From assembly GCA_016195325.1 (NCBI GenBank), contig JACPZX010000062.1:1-64000 (forward strand): a DNA stretch of 64,000 nucleotides, given 5' to 3'. Position numbers and translations under genes: made by a program. Below the pieces are notes generated by a model, which worked only from the letters and a program-made list of their open reading frames with translations, made no database searches and had not been told where the DNA came from. Positions 1-10,045 of this stretch are shown here, in pieces (position 1 is the stretch's first letter; each line of letters begins with the position of its first letter). This stretch comes from Acidobacteriota bacterium (lineage in GTDB: Bacteria; Acidobacteriota; Polarisedimenticolia; JACPZX01).

Positions 1-549
1 CTCGTGCTGCTGGTGCTGGTCGGGTCGTCGAACGCGGTGAACCTCACCGACGGGCTGGACGGCCTGGCGATCGGATCGGTCCTCATCGCCTCGGCGACGT
101 TCGCCATCCTCGCTTACGTCGTCGGGCATGCGGTGGTCGCCGACTACCTCGGCATCCCGAACGTGAAGGGGGCGGGCGAGCTCACGGTGTTCTGCGCGTC
201 CCTCGTCGGCGCCTCGCTGGGCTTCCTCTGGTACAACTGCAACCCCGCGCAGGTCTTCATGGGGGACGTCGGCTCGATGGCGCTCGGCGGGGGCATCGGC
301 ACCGTCGCCGTCCTCATCAAGCAGGAGATCCTGCTCGTGCTCGTCGGCGGGCTCTTCGTGATGGAGGCGATCTCCGTGATCATCCAGGTCGCCTCCTTCA
401 AGACGACCGGCCGGCGCGTCTTCCGGATGGCGCCCATCCACCATCACTTCGAGAAGGCCGGGTGGGCGGAGCCGAAGGTCGTCATCAGGTTCTGGATTCT
501 CGCGATCATCTTCGCGCTCGTCAGCCTTTCGACGCTGAAGCTGAGGTGA
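1..549 (+). CDS. mraY: phospho-N-acetylmuramoyl-pentapeptide-transferase, 3' part
   Basis: C-terminal part of MraY, the membrane enzyme that moves phospho-MurNAc-pentapeptide from UDP to undecaprenyl phosphate, giving lipid I. The start lies left of the window and about 182 codons remain. Visible family motifs are [10 protein letters not shown] near the left end, the MGDVGS motif that replaces the more usual GDTGS, and the histidine motif APIHHHFE near nt 433-455. Several hydrophobic segments alternate with these loops, as expected for a 10-helix protein. It is followed 14 bp later by murD, in standard dcw cluster order. Assignment is firm. Confidence 0.95.
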   Translation, partial: LVLLVLVGSSNAVNLTDGLDGLAIGSVLIASATFAILAYVVGHAVVADYLGIPNVKGAGELTVFCASLVGASLGFLWYNCNPAQVFMGDVGSMALGGGIGTVAVLIKQEILLVLVGGLFVMEAISVIIQVASFKTTGRRVFRMAPIHHHFEKAGWAEPKVVIRFWILAIIFALVSLSTLKLR

Positions 550-563
550 GGGGGCATGGCGTC

Positions 564-1985
564 ATGGAGCTGCGGGGGCGGAAGGTGGGCGTGATGGGGC
601 TCGGAATGTCGGGCGCCGCCACGGCGCGCTTCCTTCTTGCGCGCGGGGCGAAAGTGGTCGTCAGCGAGGCGCGCGCCGAGAACGATCTCGGCGCGCTGCC
701 GGCGGAGCTGCGCGCGGACGGGGCGATCGTCGAGTGCGGAGGCCATCCGCGCGACGTTTTCGCGGGGTGCTCCCTCGTGGTCGTGAGCCCCGGTGTGCCG
801 CCCGCCCTCGACGCGCTGCGCGCCGCGGTCGAGCACGGCGCGGGAGTCGTGGGAGAGGTCGAGCTCGCGAGCCGCCATCTCCAGGGGACCCTCGTCGCGA
901 TCACCGGGAGCAACGGCAAGAGCACCGTCACGGCGCTCGCCGCGGCCATGCTCGACGAGGCCGGAAGGCGCGCGCGGCCGTGCGGCAACATCGGCCTCCC
1001 GCTCATCTCGCTCGTCGGCCCTCCGGCCGGCGACGTGTACGTGAAGGATCTCGGACGACCGCAGCCGACGGGGGGGGACGGTCCCGACGTCGTCTACGTC
1101 GCCGAGGTATCGTCCTTCCAGCTCGAGGGAATCGAGACGTTCCACCCGAAGGTGGCGGCGGTCACGAACCTGAGCCCCGATCACCAGGATCGCTACCCCG
1201 GCCCCGCGGATTACTACGCCGCGAAGGCGCGCGTCTTCATGAACCAGACGGCGGAGGACACCGCCGTGCTGAACGCGGACGACCCGGAGACGTGGTCGCT
1301 CCGCACGGGCCTTCGCGCGCGCCTCATCCCCTTCTCCATCGCCGGGAACGTCGCCGAAGGGGTCGTCCTCAGGGGAGGCGAGCTCGTGCACGTCGACTCG
1401 GGGCGGGCCGTCCCGCTGATGGAGTCGCGCGAGGTCCCGTTGCCGGGGCGCCACAACCTCGAGAACGTCGCGGCGGCGGCGGCGATCGCCCGGGCCCTCT
1501 CCGCTCCGCCCGAGGCGATCCGCCGCGCGGTGATCGCCTTCCAGGCGCTGCCGCACCGGCTGCGATTCGTCCGGCGCGTGCGGGGGGCGGTCGTCTACGA
1601 CGATTCCAAGGCGACCAACGTCGGCTCGACGATCCGCGCGATCCAATCGTTCGAGACGCCCATCGTGCTTCTCCTCGGCGGGCGCGACAAGGGGGGCGAC
1701 TTTCCCTCCCTGATCCCTCACCTGCGCGAGAGGGTGCGGGCCGTCGTCACCTTCGGCGAGGCGGGGCCGAGGATTGCGGCGCGCCTGAAGGGCGCCATCC
1801 CGATCATCGAAGGAGGGGCGCTCGCCGCGGCCGCGCGCGCCGCCGTCGAGGCGGCGCAGCCGGGGGACGTGGTCCTCCTCGCCCCCGCGTGCGCGTCGTT
1901 CGACGCGTACACGGGGTACGCGGCGCGGGGCGACGACTTCGTCCGCGTCATCGGCGAGATCGACACCGGGGGCGGGAGGGGCTGA
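564..1985 (+). CDS. murD: UDP-N-acetylmuramoyl-L-alanine:D-glutamate ligase
   Basis: Cytoplasmic Mur ligase adding D-glutamate to UDP-MurNAc-L-Ala. The open frame extends upstream into mraY, but ATG at 564 is chosen because it follows a GAGG-rich stretch at 543-555 and begins the MurD-like N-terminal fold (motif VMGLGMSGAA). It is then 473 residues, normal for the family. The ATP-binding loop GSNGKST is at about residues 114-120, and EVSSFQLEG and a late NVGSTIRAI region fit the central and C-terminal domains. The stop TGA overlaps the ftsW ATG by one base, so translation is probably coupled. Confidence 0.95.
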   Translation: MELRGRKVGVMGLGMSGAATARFLLARGAKVVVSEARAENDLGALPAELRADGAIVECGGHPRDVFAGCSLVVVSPGVPPALDALRAAVEHGAGVVGEVELASRHLQGTLVAITGSNGKSTVTALAAAMLDEAGRRARPCGNIGLPLISLVGPPAGDVYVKDLGRPQPTGGDGPDVVYVAEVSSFQLEGIETFHPKVAAVTNLSPDHQDRYPGPADYYAAKARVFMNQTAEDTAVLNADDPETWSLRTGLRARLIPFSIAGNVAEGVVLRGGELVHVDSGRAVPLMESREVPLPGRHNLENVAAAAAIARALSAPPEAIRRAVIAFQALPHRLRFVRRVRGAVVYDDSKATNVGSTIRAIQSFETPIVLLLGGRDKGGDFPSLIPHLRERVRAVVTFGEAGPRIAARLKGAIPIIEGGALAAAARAAVEAAQPGDVVLLAPACASFDAYTGYAARGDDFVRVIGEIDTGGGRG

Positions 1986-3076
1986 TGGCGGCCAAGCGGT
2001 CGTTCGACCCGATCATCTTCACCCTCGTCGTGCTCCTCTCGGCGGGCGGCCTCCTCATGATCTACAGCGCCTCCGCGGTGATCTCGCAGAGGCAGTTCGG
2101 CACCCCGTACCATTTCCTGCGCCAGCAGTCGATCGCGCTCGTGGCGGGGCTCGCCGGCATGGTCCTCCTGATGAAGATCGACTACCGGAGGCTGCAGAGC
2201 CCGTGGCTGACCCGCGGCCTGCTCGCGGTGACGCTCGTCCTGCTCGTCCTCGCGCTCCTCGGCGCGCCGACGAACGGCACGCACCGTTGGCTGCGCCTCC
2301 CCGGCGCCTCGTTCCAGCCGTCCGAGCTGGCGAAGCTGGCCGTCCTTCTCTTCCTCGCGGAGATCGTCGCGCGCCGGCAGGCCGAGATCGCGGAGCCGCG
2401 CGGCCCGATCCTCGGCGGGCTCGTCGCGGCGGGCGTCGTCGTCGCGCTCGTCGCGGTGCAGCCGGATCTCGGCACCGCCCTCGCGATCGCGATGGTCACC
2501 GGGGCGCTCCTCTTCGCGGCGGGGATGAAGGCGCGCTACCTCCTCGTCCCGGCGCTCCTCGTCATGGCGGCGATCACGGTGTCGGTCGTCTTCAACGACT
2601 ACCAGCGCGGGCGCATCGAGACGTTTCTCAACCCCGACGGCGATCCTGGCGGCGCCGGTTACCAGGTCCGGCAGTCGCGCATCGCGGTGGCGTCCGGCGG
2701 GGTGACGGGCCGCGGGCTCGGCGAAGGAGGTCAGAAGCTCTTCTTCCTTCCCTACCCGCACACCGATTTCGTCTTCTCGAACATCGGAGAGGAGCTCGGG
2801 CTCGTGGGCACGGTCACGGTTCTCGCCGCGTTCCTCGTCCTCATGGCGCGCGGCCTCTACGTCGCGTCGCGCGCCCCCGACACGCACCTCGCGCTCCTCG
2901 CGTGCGGGGTGACCGTGATGCTCGTGGGACAGGCCTTCATCAACATGGGCGTCTGCCTCGGGATCCTTCCGGCGAAGGGTCTGCCGCTGCCTTTCATCTC
3001 GTACGGAGGCTCGTCGATGGTCGTGAGCCTCCTGTCCGCGGGCGTGCTCCTCAACGCCTCGCAGTACGGAAGCTGA
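1985..3076 (+). CDS. ftsW: peptidoglycan glycosyltransferase FtsW (SEDS family)
   Basis: SEDS-family integral membrane glycan polymerase of the divisome, which uses lipid II and works with a class B PBP. It is 363 residues and strongly hydrophobic, with about ten predicted membrane segments. The family signature LPFISYGGSS lies near residue 335, and QPSELAKLA and QPDLGTA are seen in the middle. Its ATG overlaps the murD stop. The position between murD and murG is the classical one, which favours FtsW over RodA. Confidence 0.95.
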   Translation: MAAKRSFDPIIFTLVVLLSAGGLLMIYSASAVISQRQFGTPYHFLRQQSIALVAGLAGMVLLMKIDYRRLQSPWLTRGLLAVTLVLLVLALLGAPTNGTHRWLRLPGASFQPSELAKLAVLLFLAEIVARRQAEIAEPRGPILGGLVAAGVVVALVAVQPDLGTALAIAMVTGALLFAAGMKARYLLVPALLVMAAITVSVVFNDYQRGRIETFLNPDGDPGGAGYQVRQSRIAVASGGVTGRGLGEGGQKLFFLPYPHTDFVFSNIGEELGLVGTVTVLAAFLVLMARGLYVASRAPDTHLALLACGVTVMLVGQAFINMGVCLGILPAKGLPLPFISYGGSSMVVSLLSAGVLLNASQYGS

Positions 3077-3092
3077 AGGAGATGGGATTCGG

Positions 3093-4193
3093 ATGCGACG
3101 TGTTCTCATCGCGGGCGGCGGGACGGGAGGGCACATCTTTCCGGCGATCGCCATCGCGCGCTCGCTCACCGCGCGCGCCCCTGGGTGCGAGGTCGTGATG
3201 GTGGGGACGGCGCGGGGCCTCGAGACGAAGCTCGTGCCCGAGGCCGGGTTCCGCCTGATCACGATCCCCGTCGCGGGGCTTCGGGGGAAGAGCGTCGGCG
3301 CCACGGCTCGCGGCCTCGCGATGCTTCCCCGCGCCCTCGGCGCGGCGCTCCGGATCACCGGGGCCGAGCGGCCCGAAGTCGTGGTGGGGGTCGGCGGGTA
3401 CGCCTCCGGCCCGATTCTCGCGGCCGCGATCCTGCGGCGCATCCCGACCCTCATCCAGGACCAGAACCTCGCCCCCGGGATGACGAACCGCTGGCTCGCT
3501 CCGTTCGCGAGCGAGGTGGCGATCGCCTTCGACGGCGCGCGGCGCTTCCTGCGCGGCCGCGGCATCGTGACCGGCAACCCGATCCGCCCCGAGTTCGCGC
3601 ACGTGCCTCCGCGCCCGAAGGGGCGCGCGACCCGGCACCTCCTCGTATACGGAGGGAGCCAGGGCTCGTCGGCGGTCAACGCGGCGATGGCCGACGCCGC
3701 GCCGAAGCTCGGCCGGCTCCGGGGGGCGCTCCGGGTCCTGCACCAGACCGGCGCCGCGGGGGTCGACGCGATGCGCGCCGCCTACGAGCGCGCCGGAATC
3801 GAGGCCGACGTGCGCCCGTTCGTCGACGACATGGCGGGGGCGATGGCCGGGGCGGATCTGATCCTCGCCCGATCGGGGGGCGGCGTGGCCGAGATCACGG
3901 CGGCCGGCCGCGGGTCGATCCTCGTCCCCCTCCCGACCGCGGCGCACGATCACCAGACGCACAACGCGCGCGCCCTCGAGGAGGCGGGAGCCTCCGTCGT
4001 CATCGCGCAGCGCGATCTGACGGGCGAGCGGCTGGCGACGACCCTCTCTCTTCTCCTGGGCGACGAGGCTCGCCTCGACGCGATGGCGGCGGCGGCCAGG
4101 GCCCTCGGCCGCCCCGACGCCGCCGATCGGATCGCCGCGCTGATCGAAGGGCTCGCCTCGTCGAGGGCGACGGCGGCGGAGGCGAAGGCGTGA
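3093..4193 (+). CDS. murG: UDP-GlcNAc:lipid I N-acetylglucosaminyltransferase
   Basis: Peripheral GT28-family glycosyltransferase that converts lipid I to lipid II at the inner face of the membrane. It has 366 residues. The N-terminal glycine-rich loop GGGTGGH is at residues 8-14, and YGGSQGS near residue 187 opens the UDP-GlcNAc-binding domain. The ATG is preceded by AAGGAGATG at 3077-3085. The stop overlaps the GTG start of murC in a GTGA arrangement, so the two are translationally coupled. Confidence 0.95.
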   Translation: MRRVLIAGGGTGGHIFPAIAIARSLTARAPGCEVVMVGTARGLETKLVPEAGFRLITIPVAGLRGKSVGATARGLAMLPRALGAALRITGAERPEVVVGVGGYASGPILAAAILRRIPTLIQDQNLAPGMTNRWLAPFASEVAIAFDGARRFLRGRGIVTGNPIRPEFAHVPPRPKGRATRHLLVYGGSQGSSAVNAAMADAAPKLGRLRGALRVLHQTGAAGVDAMRAAYERAGIEADVRPFVDDMAGAMAGADLILARSGGGVAEITAAGRGSILVPLPTAAHDHQTHNARALEEAGASVVIAQRDLTGERLATTLSLLLGDEARLDAMAAAARALGRPDAADRIAALIEGLASSRATAAEAKA

Positions 4194-5665
4194 CGAGCCC
4201 GGCCCGGAATCTGAAGCCCGTCGCGGCGTCGCCCTCGCGGGGGACGCGCGCCTTCCGGAAGGCGTCGCGCCTCCACTTCGTCGGCATCGGCGGCTCGGGG
4301 ATGAGCGGGATCGCCGAGGTCCTCCTGAACATGGGCTTCGCCGTCAGCGGCTCGGATCTCAAGGCCGGCCCCGTGACCGAAAAGCTCGTGCGGCTCGGCG
4401 GCCGCATCTCTTCCGGCCACCTCGCGGAGAACGTGCACGGCGCCGACGTCGTCGTGGTCTCCTCGGCGGTGAAGGCCGATAACGTGGAGGTGACCGAGGC
4501 GCACCGTCTCGCCATCCCGGTGATCCCGAGAGCCGAGATGCTCGCGGAGCTGATGCGGATGAAGTACGGCGTGTGCGTCGCCGGAAGCCACGGCAAGACG
4601 ACCACCACGTCGATGGTCGCGCACCTTCTCGCGGAATCGGGGTTCGATCCGACGATCGTCATCGGCGGGCGGCTCGGGAGCCTCGGGGGGAGCGCGCGCC
4701 TCGGCTCCGGCGATCTCATGGTGGCGGAGGCGGACGAGAGCGACGGCTCGTTCCTTCACCTCCATCCGACGATCGCCGTCGTGACGAACATCGACGCGGA
4801 GCACCTCGATCACTACGGATCGCTCGAGGCGCTGCGGGACGCCTTCGCCGACTTCCTCAACAAGGTTCCGTTCTACGGTCTCGGCGTCGTCTGCCTCGAC
4901 AATCCCGAGATTCAGGGGCTGATGCCGAGGCTGACGAAGAAGCTCCTCACGTACGGGGCGAGCGCGCAGGCCGATCTGACAGCGTCCGCCATCGAGATGA
5001 ACGGCTTCGAGACGCGCTACGAGGCGTCGATGAAGGGTGCGCGGCTCGGCGAGGTGCGGCTCCGGGTTCCCGGCCGGCATAGCGTCCACAACTCGCTCGC
5101 GGCGCTCGCCGTCGCGCTCGAGTTCGACGTCGCGTTCGAGGACGCCGCGGCGCGCCTGGCCACGTTCCACGGCGCCGATCGCCGCTTCCAGCTCAAGGGG
5201 ACGCTTCCCGGCGACATCCTCGTGGTGGACGACTACGGCCACCATCCGACGGAGATCCGCGCCACGCTGCGCGCCGCGAAAGAGGGATGGAAGCGCCGGA
5301 TCGTCGCCGTCTTCCAGCCTCATCGCTTCACGCGAGTGCGCGCCCTCGCCGAGGAGTTCACGCGATCGTTCTACGAGGCCGACGTCGTCATCGTGACGCC
5401 GATCTATCCGGCCGGCGAGGATCCGATCGACGGGATCAGCTCGGCGCTCCTGTACGAGGGGATCCGCAGCCACGGCCACCGCGACGTCACGCTGGTCGCG
5501 GACCTCGACGAGGCCGAGGAAGCGGTGCGGAAAGCGATGCGCCCCGGCGACATCGTCGTGACGCTCGGCGCCGGGGACGTCGGGAGGATCTGCGAGCGCG
5601 TTCTCCTCCCTCGCGGCGGCGAGCGGAAGAAGCGCACCGTCCGCGGCCGCGGCCGGGACAATTAG
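4190..5665 (+). CDS. murC: UDP-N-acetylmuramate:L-alanine ligase
   Basis: Mur ligase that adds the first amino acid, L-alanine, to UDP-MurNAc. No ATG lies near the 5' end. GTG at 4190, overlapping the murG stop as GTGA, gives 491 residues. The dinucleotide-type motif GIGGSGMSGIA starts at about residue 32 and the ATP loop GSHGKTTTTS at about 132. That leaves a basic, proline-containing N-terminal extension of roughly 25-30 residues. YGHHPTEI in the C-terminal half is typical of MurC. Upstream open frame sequence inside murG is not part of the gene. Confidence 0.95.
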   Translation: MTSPARNLKPVAASPSRGTRAFRKASRLHFVGIGGSGMSGIAEVLLNMGFAVSGSDLKAGPVTEKLVRLGGRISSGHLAENVHGADVVVVSSAVKADNVEVTEAHRLAIPVIPRAEMLAELMRMKYGVCVAGSHGKTTTTSMVAHLLAESGFDPTIVIGGRLGSLGGSARLGSGDLMVAEADESDGSFLHLHPTIAVVTNIDAEHLDHYGSLEALRDAFADFLNKVPFYGLGVVCLDNPEIQGLMPRLTKKLLTYGASAQADLTASAIEMNGFETRYEASMKGARLGEVRLRVPGRHSVHNSLAALAVALEFDVAFEDAAARLATFHGADRRFQLKGTLPGDILVVDDYGHHPTEIRATLRAAKEGWKRRIVAVFQPHRFTRVRALAEEFTRSFYEADVVIVTPIYPAGEDPIDGISSALLYEGIRSHGHRDVTLVADLDEAEEAVRKAMRPGDIVVTLGAGDVGRICERVLLPRGGERKKRTVRGRGRDN

Positions 5666-5680
5666 AGATGGAGGACGGGA

Positions 5681-6589
5681 TTGGACGTCGAACGCGCCCG
5701 CTCGATCGCGACGATCGCCGCCGAATGCGGTGTGAGCCTCGAGACGGGGAGACGGCTCGCGGACCTGACGAGCCTCGGGGTGGGGGGCGAGATCCGCACG
5801 CTGCTCCGGCCGAGGACGGTCGCGTCGCTCGCGTCTCTCCTCGGCGAGCTGCACGGCTTCGGGATTCCGTTCCGTGTCCTGGGGGGCGGGGCGAACGTCG
5901 TCGGCGGGCCGGGGCCGTTCGAGGACCCGGTCATCCTGACGCGGACGATCCGGCAGGAGCCGGCCTTCGAGGGGGCGATCGCCCGCGCGGGCGGGGGGTT
6001 CAACATCAAGCGCTTCGTTCGGGCGTGCGCCGCGCGGGGACTCGCCGGGCTCGAGTGGGCGGAGGGAATCCCGGGGACGATGGGCGGCGCGATCGTGATG
6101 AACGCGGGCTCGTACGGCGGGCAGATGTCGGACCACGTCGTCGAGGTCGAGTGGCTCGCGCCGGATGGAACGCGCCGGCGCCGCCACGTCGGACCCGGAG
6201 ACTTCGACTACCGCACGAGCCCCTTCCGGTCCGAAGGGGCGGTGGTGGAGACGGTCTTCTCGTTGTTGCGGGACGACGTGCCCGCGATCGAGGCGAGGCT
6301 CCGGGAATTCCAGGCGCGCCGCACCGGCTCGCAGCCTCCGGGCGAGCGGAGCGCGGGGTGCATCTTCCGGAATCCTCCGGGAGATTCGGCCGGAAGGGTG
6401 ATCGACGCCGCGGGGCTCAAGGGTCTCTCGGTGGGAGGCGCTTCGGTGAGCGAGGTGCACGCGAACTTCGTCGTGAACCGCGGCGACGCGACGAGCGAGG
6501 ACCTGTTCGTGCTCATCGGGCGGATCCAGGAGGAAGTGGCGCGGCGCACGGGGATCGTGCTCCAGGAGGAAGTCATCAGGTGGTTGTGA
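5681..6589 (+). CDS. murB: UDP-N-acetylenolpyruvoylglucosamine reductase
   Basis: FAD-dependent enzyme that reduces UDP-enolpyruvyl-GlcNAc to UDP-MurNAc with NADPH. It has 302 residues, the short type II form. The FAD-binding pieces GGGANVVG (about residue 68) and GTMGGAIVMNAGSYGG (about 132) are present. The catalytic region SAGCIFRNP and the C-terminal HANFVVN with its following acidic residues are also there. The start is TTG at 5681 behind GGAGGACGGGA. The nearby ATG at 5668 is out of frame. It lies 15 bp after murC and directly before ftsQ. Confidence 0.93.
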   Translation: MDVERARSIATIAAECGVSLETGRRLADLTSLGVGGEIRTLLRPRTVASLASLLGELHGFGIPFRVLGGGANVVGGPGPFEDPVILTRTIRQEPAFEGAIARAGGGFNIKRFVRACAARGLAGLEWAEGIPGTMGGAIVMNAGSYGGQMSDHVVEVEWLAPDGTRRRRHVGPGDFDYRTSPFRSEGAVVETVFSLLRDDVPAIEARLREFQARRTGSQPPGERSAGCIFRNPPGDSAGRVIDAAGLKGLSVGGASVSEVHANFVVNRGDATSEDLFVLIGRIQEEVARRTGIVLQEEVIRWL

Positions 6590-6590
6590 C

Positions 6591-7451
6591 GTGCTGACGC
6601 CCCCGGGAAACCAGGGTCCGGCGGCTCCCGAGGAGCCCCGCTACCTGAGGCCGGGGGGGAACCGCAGGGTGAGGCGGCGCCGCCAGCGGCGCACCGCGCT
6701 CGTCGCGTCGATCTGGTGCGCGGCGTGGCTCGCCGGGGCCGGCCTCGCCGCGTTCGGGTTCCGGACGGCGTGGCTGCTCCTCGTCGATCCCGACCGGTTT
6801 CCGCTCCGGCAGATCGTCGTGGAGGGGGCGGGGGAGACGATCGACCGCGAGGTCGAGGCGAAGCTGCAGCCTCTCCTCGGGAAGAACGTGCTGACGATCG
6901 ACATCGCGGAGGTTCAGCGCGCGGCGGCGGGGAACCCGTGGGTCAGGGGATCGTCGGTGCGGCGCCGCCTTCCGTCGACGATCCTGGTGCTCGTCGAGCC
7001 GCGGAAGACCCTCGCGCTGGTCCAGGCCGCGGACGGCATCCACATGACGGACGCGGAAGGGTTCGACATCGGACGGTACGGGCCGAGGTACGCCGGCGTG
7101 AACCACGCGATCCTCACGGGGGTGGTCGGCGCGGAAGGGCGGGTGTCGCGCGCCCGGGTGACGGCGGGGATTCGCGCCCTCCAGGCGCTCGAGTCGAGAG
7201 CTCCGGAGTTCTCGGCGGGGCTTTCGACGCTCGACGTCTCGCGCGCCGATCGGGTCACCGCCACGCTCCGTGACTTCGTGACGCCGATCTACCTGAGCCC
7301 GGAGGATCCGGCGAAGAACCTGGGCTCGCTCGGCGACGTGAGACTGAGGCTTTCGGCCGCCGGTATCGGGGCGGAGTACATCGATCTTCGGTTCCGCGGC
7401 GAGATCGCGGTGATGCCGGACCGTACGGGAGAGAAGACGAGTGGCGCGTAA
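6591..7451 (+). CDS. ftsQ: cell division protein FtsQ
   Basis: Bitopic divisome protein that links cytoplasmic and periplasmic division proteins. It has 286 residues: a proline- and arginine-rich cytoplasmic tail, one membrane helix at about residues 38-60, then a POTRA domain starting near residue 72 (LRQIVVEGAG) and the FtsQ beta domain with NPWVRGSSVRRRLPSTI. The start GTG at 6591 is one base after the murB stop, with GGAGGAAG upstream at 6565-6572. No D-Ala-D-Ala ligase gene sits between murB and ftsQ, unlike many dcw clusters. The 3' end overlaps ftsA by 11 bp. Confidence 0.92.
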   Translation: MLTPPGNQGPAAPEEPRYLRPGGNRRVRRRRQRRTALVASIWCAAWLAGAGLAAFGFRTAWLLLVDPDRFPLRQIVVEGAGETIDREVEAKLQPLLGKNVLTIDIAEVQRAAAGNPWVRGSSVRRRLPSTILVLVEPRKTLALVQAADGIHMTDAEGFDIGRYGPRYAGVNHAILTGVVGAEGRVSRARVTAGIRALQALESRAPEFSAGLSTLDVSRADRVTATLRDFVTPIYLSPEDPAKNLGSLGDVRLRLSAAGIGAEYIDLRFRGEIAVMPDRTGEKTSGA

Positions 7452-8688
7452 CGAGAGGTACCTCGCCGCGATCGATCTGGGATCGACGAAGATCTGCTGC
7501 GTCGTCGGCGAGGTGCGCGACAACGGAACCATCGATGTCCTCGGCGTCGGCCGCTCGGCCGCCCGGGGGCTGAGGCGGGGGTCCATCACGAACCTCGACT
7601 CGGCGGTCGAGAGCCTGAAGGCCGCCGTCGACGAAGCCGAGACCATGGCCGGGGTGACGATCGAGAAGGCGCACGTGGGAATCGCGGGCGGGCACATCCG
7701 GGGTTTCAACAGCCGGGGGGTCGTCACCGTCGCGGGTCGCGATCGCGAGGTGGGGACCATCGACGTGCACCGCGTGCTCGAGTCGGCGCGGTCGATCTCA
7801 CTCCCCCCGGATCGCGCGATCTTCCACGTGATCCCGCAGGAGTTCATGGTCGACGACCAGGAGGGGATCGGCGATCCGATCGGCATGACTGGCTCGCGGC
7901 TCGAGGCGAATGTGCACGTGGTGACCGGCTCGCTGACCGCGGTGCACAACATCACCAACTGCGTGAACCGGGCGGGCATCGAGGTGTCCGAGATCGTTCT
8001 CGACCAGCTCGCGGTCGCCGAGTCGGTCCTGAAATCCGAGGAGAAGGAGCTCGGCGTGGGCCTCGTGGACATCGGCGGGGGGGCCACGCACGTCGCCGTC
8101 TTCGAGCGCGGGGCGGTGAGGCACACGGCCGTCGTGCGGACCGGCGGCGAGCACTTCACGAGCGACATCGCCGTCGGCCTGAGAACGCCGATCCAGGAGG
8201 CCGAGCAGATCAAGGTGCAGTATGGTTGCGCCCTCGCCCGGATGGTCGACGACGACGAGACGATCAGCGTGCCGAGCGTCGGGGGGAGGAAGCCGCGCCG
8301 CCTCTCGAGACAGATCCTCTGCGAGATCCTCCAGCCGCGGAGCGAGGAGCTCTTCAACCTCGCGATGGAGGAGATCTCCCGGAGCGGGTACGAGGGGGCT
8401 CTCTCCACCGGCATCGTGCTCACGGGCGGCGGCTCCCAGCTCGAGGGACTCATGGAGATCGCCGAGCAGATCTTCGATCTGCCCGTGCGCCGCGGCGGGC
8501 CCGCGGGTGTCGGCGGGCTGGTCGACCTCGTGTCGTCGCCGGCGTGCGCGACCGCGGTCGGAATACTGCTCTACGGGGTGGCCCACAGGGCGCCGCGCGA
8601 GTCGATGCGCGTGCCCGCGTTCCTCACGGGCAGGGTCTCGCAGCGGGTCAAGGGTTTCTTCACGGATATCTTCGGGGCCGGCAGGTAG
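7441..8688 (+). CDS. ftsA: cell division protein FtsA
   Basis: Actin-like ATPase that tethers FtsZ filaments to the membrane. It has 415 residues. The N-terminal phosphate loop [12 protein letters not shown] starts at about residue 8, the SHS2/1C region follows, and the second phosphate loop reads [13 protein letters not shown]. The extreme C-terminus ([13 protein letters not shown]) is an amphipathic helix fit to insert in the membrane. The GTG start at 7441 lies inside the 3' end of ftsQ. Confidence 0.95.
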   Translation: MARNERYLAAIDLGSTKICCVVGEVRDNGTIDVLGVGRSAARGLRRGSITNLDSAVESLKAAVDEAETMAGVTIEKAHVGIAGGHIRGFNSRGVVTVAGRDREVGTIDVHRVLESARSISLPPDRAIFHVIPQEFMVDDQEGIGDPIGMTGSRLEANVHVVTGSLTAVHNITNCVNRAGIEVSEIVLDQLAVAESVLKSEEKELGVGLVDIGGGATHVAVFERGAVRHTAVVRTGGEHFTSDIAVGLRTPIQEAEQIKVQYGCALARMVDDDETISVPSVGGRKPRRLSRQILCEILQPRSEELFNLAMEEISRSGYEGALSTGIVLTGGGSQLEGLMEIAEQIFDLPVRRGGPAGVGGLVDLVSSPACATAVGILLYGVAHRAPRESMRVPAFLTGRVSQRVKGFFTDIFGAGR

Positions 8689-8711
8689 AGCTCCGGGAAC
8701 AAGGGGGATCG

Positions 8712-9935
8712 ATGATCACGATGGATGGTGGCCATGGCGCCGGCGACGCGCGGATGAAGCTCGCCTTCGACGACGATCCGATGGTCGGAGCGCGTATCAA
8801 GGTGATCGGCTGCGGCGGCGGCGGAAGCAACGCCGTCAACCGGATGATCGCCTCGCGGATGACGGGGGTCGAGTTCGTCGTCGTCAACACCGACTGCCAG
8901 GCGCTCAAGTCGTCTCACGCTCCGTTGAAGCTCCAGATCGGGTCGAAGCTCACGAAGGGTCTCGGCGCGGGCTCGAACCCCGACGTGGGCCGGCAGGCCG
9001 CCCTCGAGGACACGGAGAAGCTCATCGAGGTGCTGCAGGGAGCCGACATGGTCTTCATCACCACCGGCCTCGGCGGCGGCACCGGGACGGGGGCGACCCC
9101 CGTCGTCGCGTCGCTCGCGAGCGAGCTCGGCGCCCTCGTCGTCGGCGTCGTGACGAAGCCCTTCGCGTTCGAGGGGCGAAAGCGCCGCGAGCAGGCCGAG
9201 CTGGGCCTCGGCGAGCTGCGCGAGTGCCTCGACACGGTCATCTGCATTCCGAACGAGCGCCTCCTCTCGACCGTCGATCGGCAGACCACGCTCCAGGGCG
9301 CGTTCCTCATCGCCGACGACATCCTGCGCCAGGCGGTGCAGGGGATCTCCGACCTCATCACCATCCCCGGCGAGATCAACCTCGACTTCGCCGACGTGAA
9401 GACGATCATGAGCGGCATGGGAATGGCGCTGATGGGGACTGGCATCGCCACCGGCGAAGGGCGCGCCACGGAGGCCGCGCAGAAGGCGATCTCATCGCCT
9501 CTTCTCGAGGACGCGACCATCGAGGGGGCGCGCGGGGTGCTCATCAACATCACCGGCGGTCCGGGGATGACGCTGTTCGAGGTGGCCGAGGCCTCGAACC
9601 TCGTGCACCAGGCGGCGCACGAGGATGCGAACATCATCTTCGGGACCGTCATCGACGAGGCGATGGGGGAGACCGTCAAGGTCACGGTCATCGCGACTGG
9701 TTTCCGCGAGGTCCGCAAGGACGACGCGAAGGCCGTTGCGCGACCGGCGGCCGGGCGCCCTTCGTCCGATCCCGTCGCCGGGCGAAAGAACGCACGTCCC
9801 GAGACCCCGTTTCTCCGCAAGGGCCCGGGTCGGACGGTTCCGATTGGAACGGATGAGGGAGGTTATGGGCCGAATTTCACCAATCTGAGGGACGATCTCG
9901 ACGTCCCCACCTTCCTCAGGAGGCAGATGGACTAG
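8712..9935 (+). CDS. ftsZ: cell division protein FtsZ
   Basis: Tubulin-like GTPase that forms the division ring. The ATG at 8712 follows AAGGGGGATCG and gives 407 residues. GGGGSNAVN lies near residue 35 and the tubulin signature GGGTGTG near residue 119. The T7-type loop around [11 protein letters not shown] is present. After a basic, disordered linker the C-terminal peptide [11 protein letters not shown], used for FtsA binding, is intact. A 17-residue N-terminal extension precedes the core fold. It closes the cluster, and no clear terminator was seen behind it. Confidence 0.97.
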   Translation: MITMDGGHGAGDARMKLAFDDDPMVGARIKVIGCGGGGSNAVNRMIASRMTGVEFVVVNTDCQALKSSHAPLKLQIGSKLTKGLGAGSNPDVGRQAALEDTEKLIEVLQGADMVFITTGLGGGTGTGATPVVASLASELGALVVGVVTKPFAFEGRKRREQAELGLGELRECLDTVICIPNERLLSTVDRQTTLQGAFLIADDILRQAVQGISDLITIPGEINLDFADVKTIMSGMGMALMGTGIATGEGRATEAAQKAISSPLLEDATIEGARGVLINITGGPGMTLFEVAEASNLVHQAAHEDANIIFGTVIDEAMGETVKVTVIATGFREVRKDDAKAVARPAAGRPSSDPVAGRKNARPETPFLRKGPGRTVPIGTDEGGYGPNFTNLRDDLDVPTFLRRQMD

Positions 9936-10045
9936 GATTTCACCGGGTTCGCCAGAGAAGTTTCGCGCGGCACGCAACCCGCGCGCGCGGCGGGTCGTAG
10001 AAGCCGATGCGCGCGCCGTGCGGGTTCAGCCTCAGGAGGCTCGTG

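Noticed and set aside
3950-6460. 836-codon open frame on the minus strand across murC and murB
   Set aside because: Shadow of high-G+C coding sequence; arginine- and proline-rich translation without family motifs.
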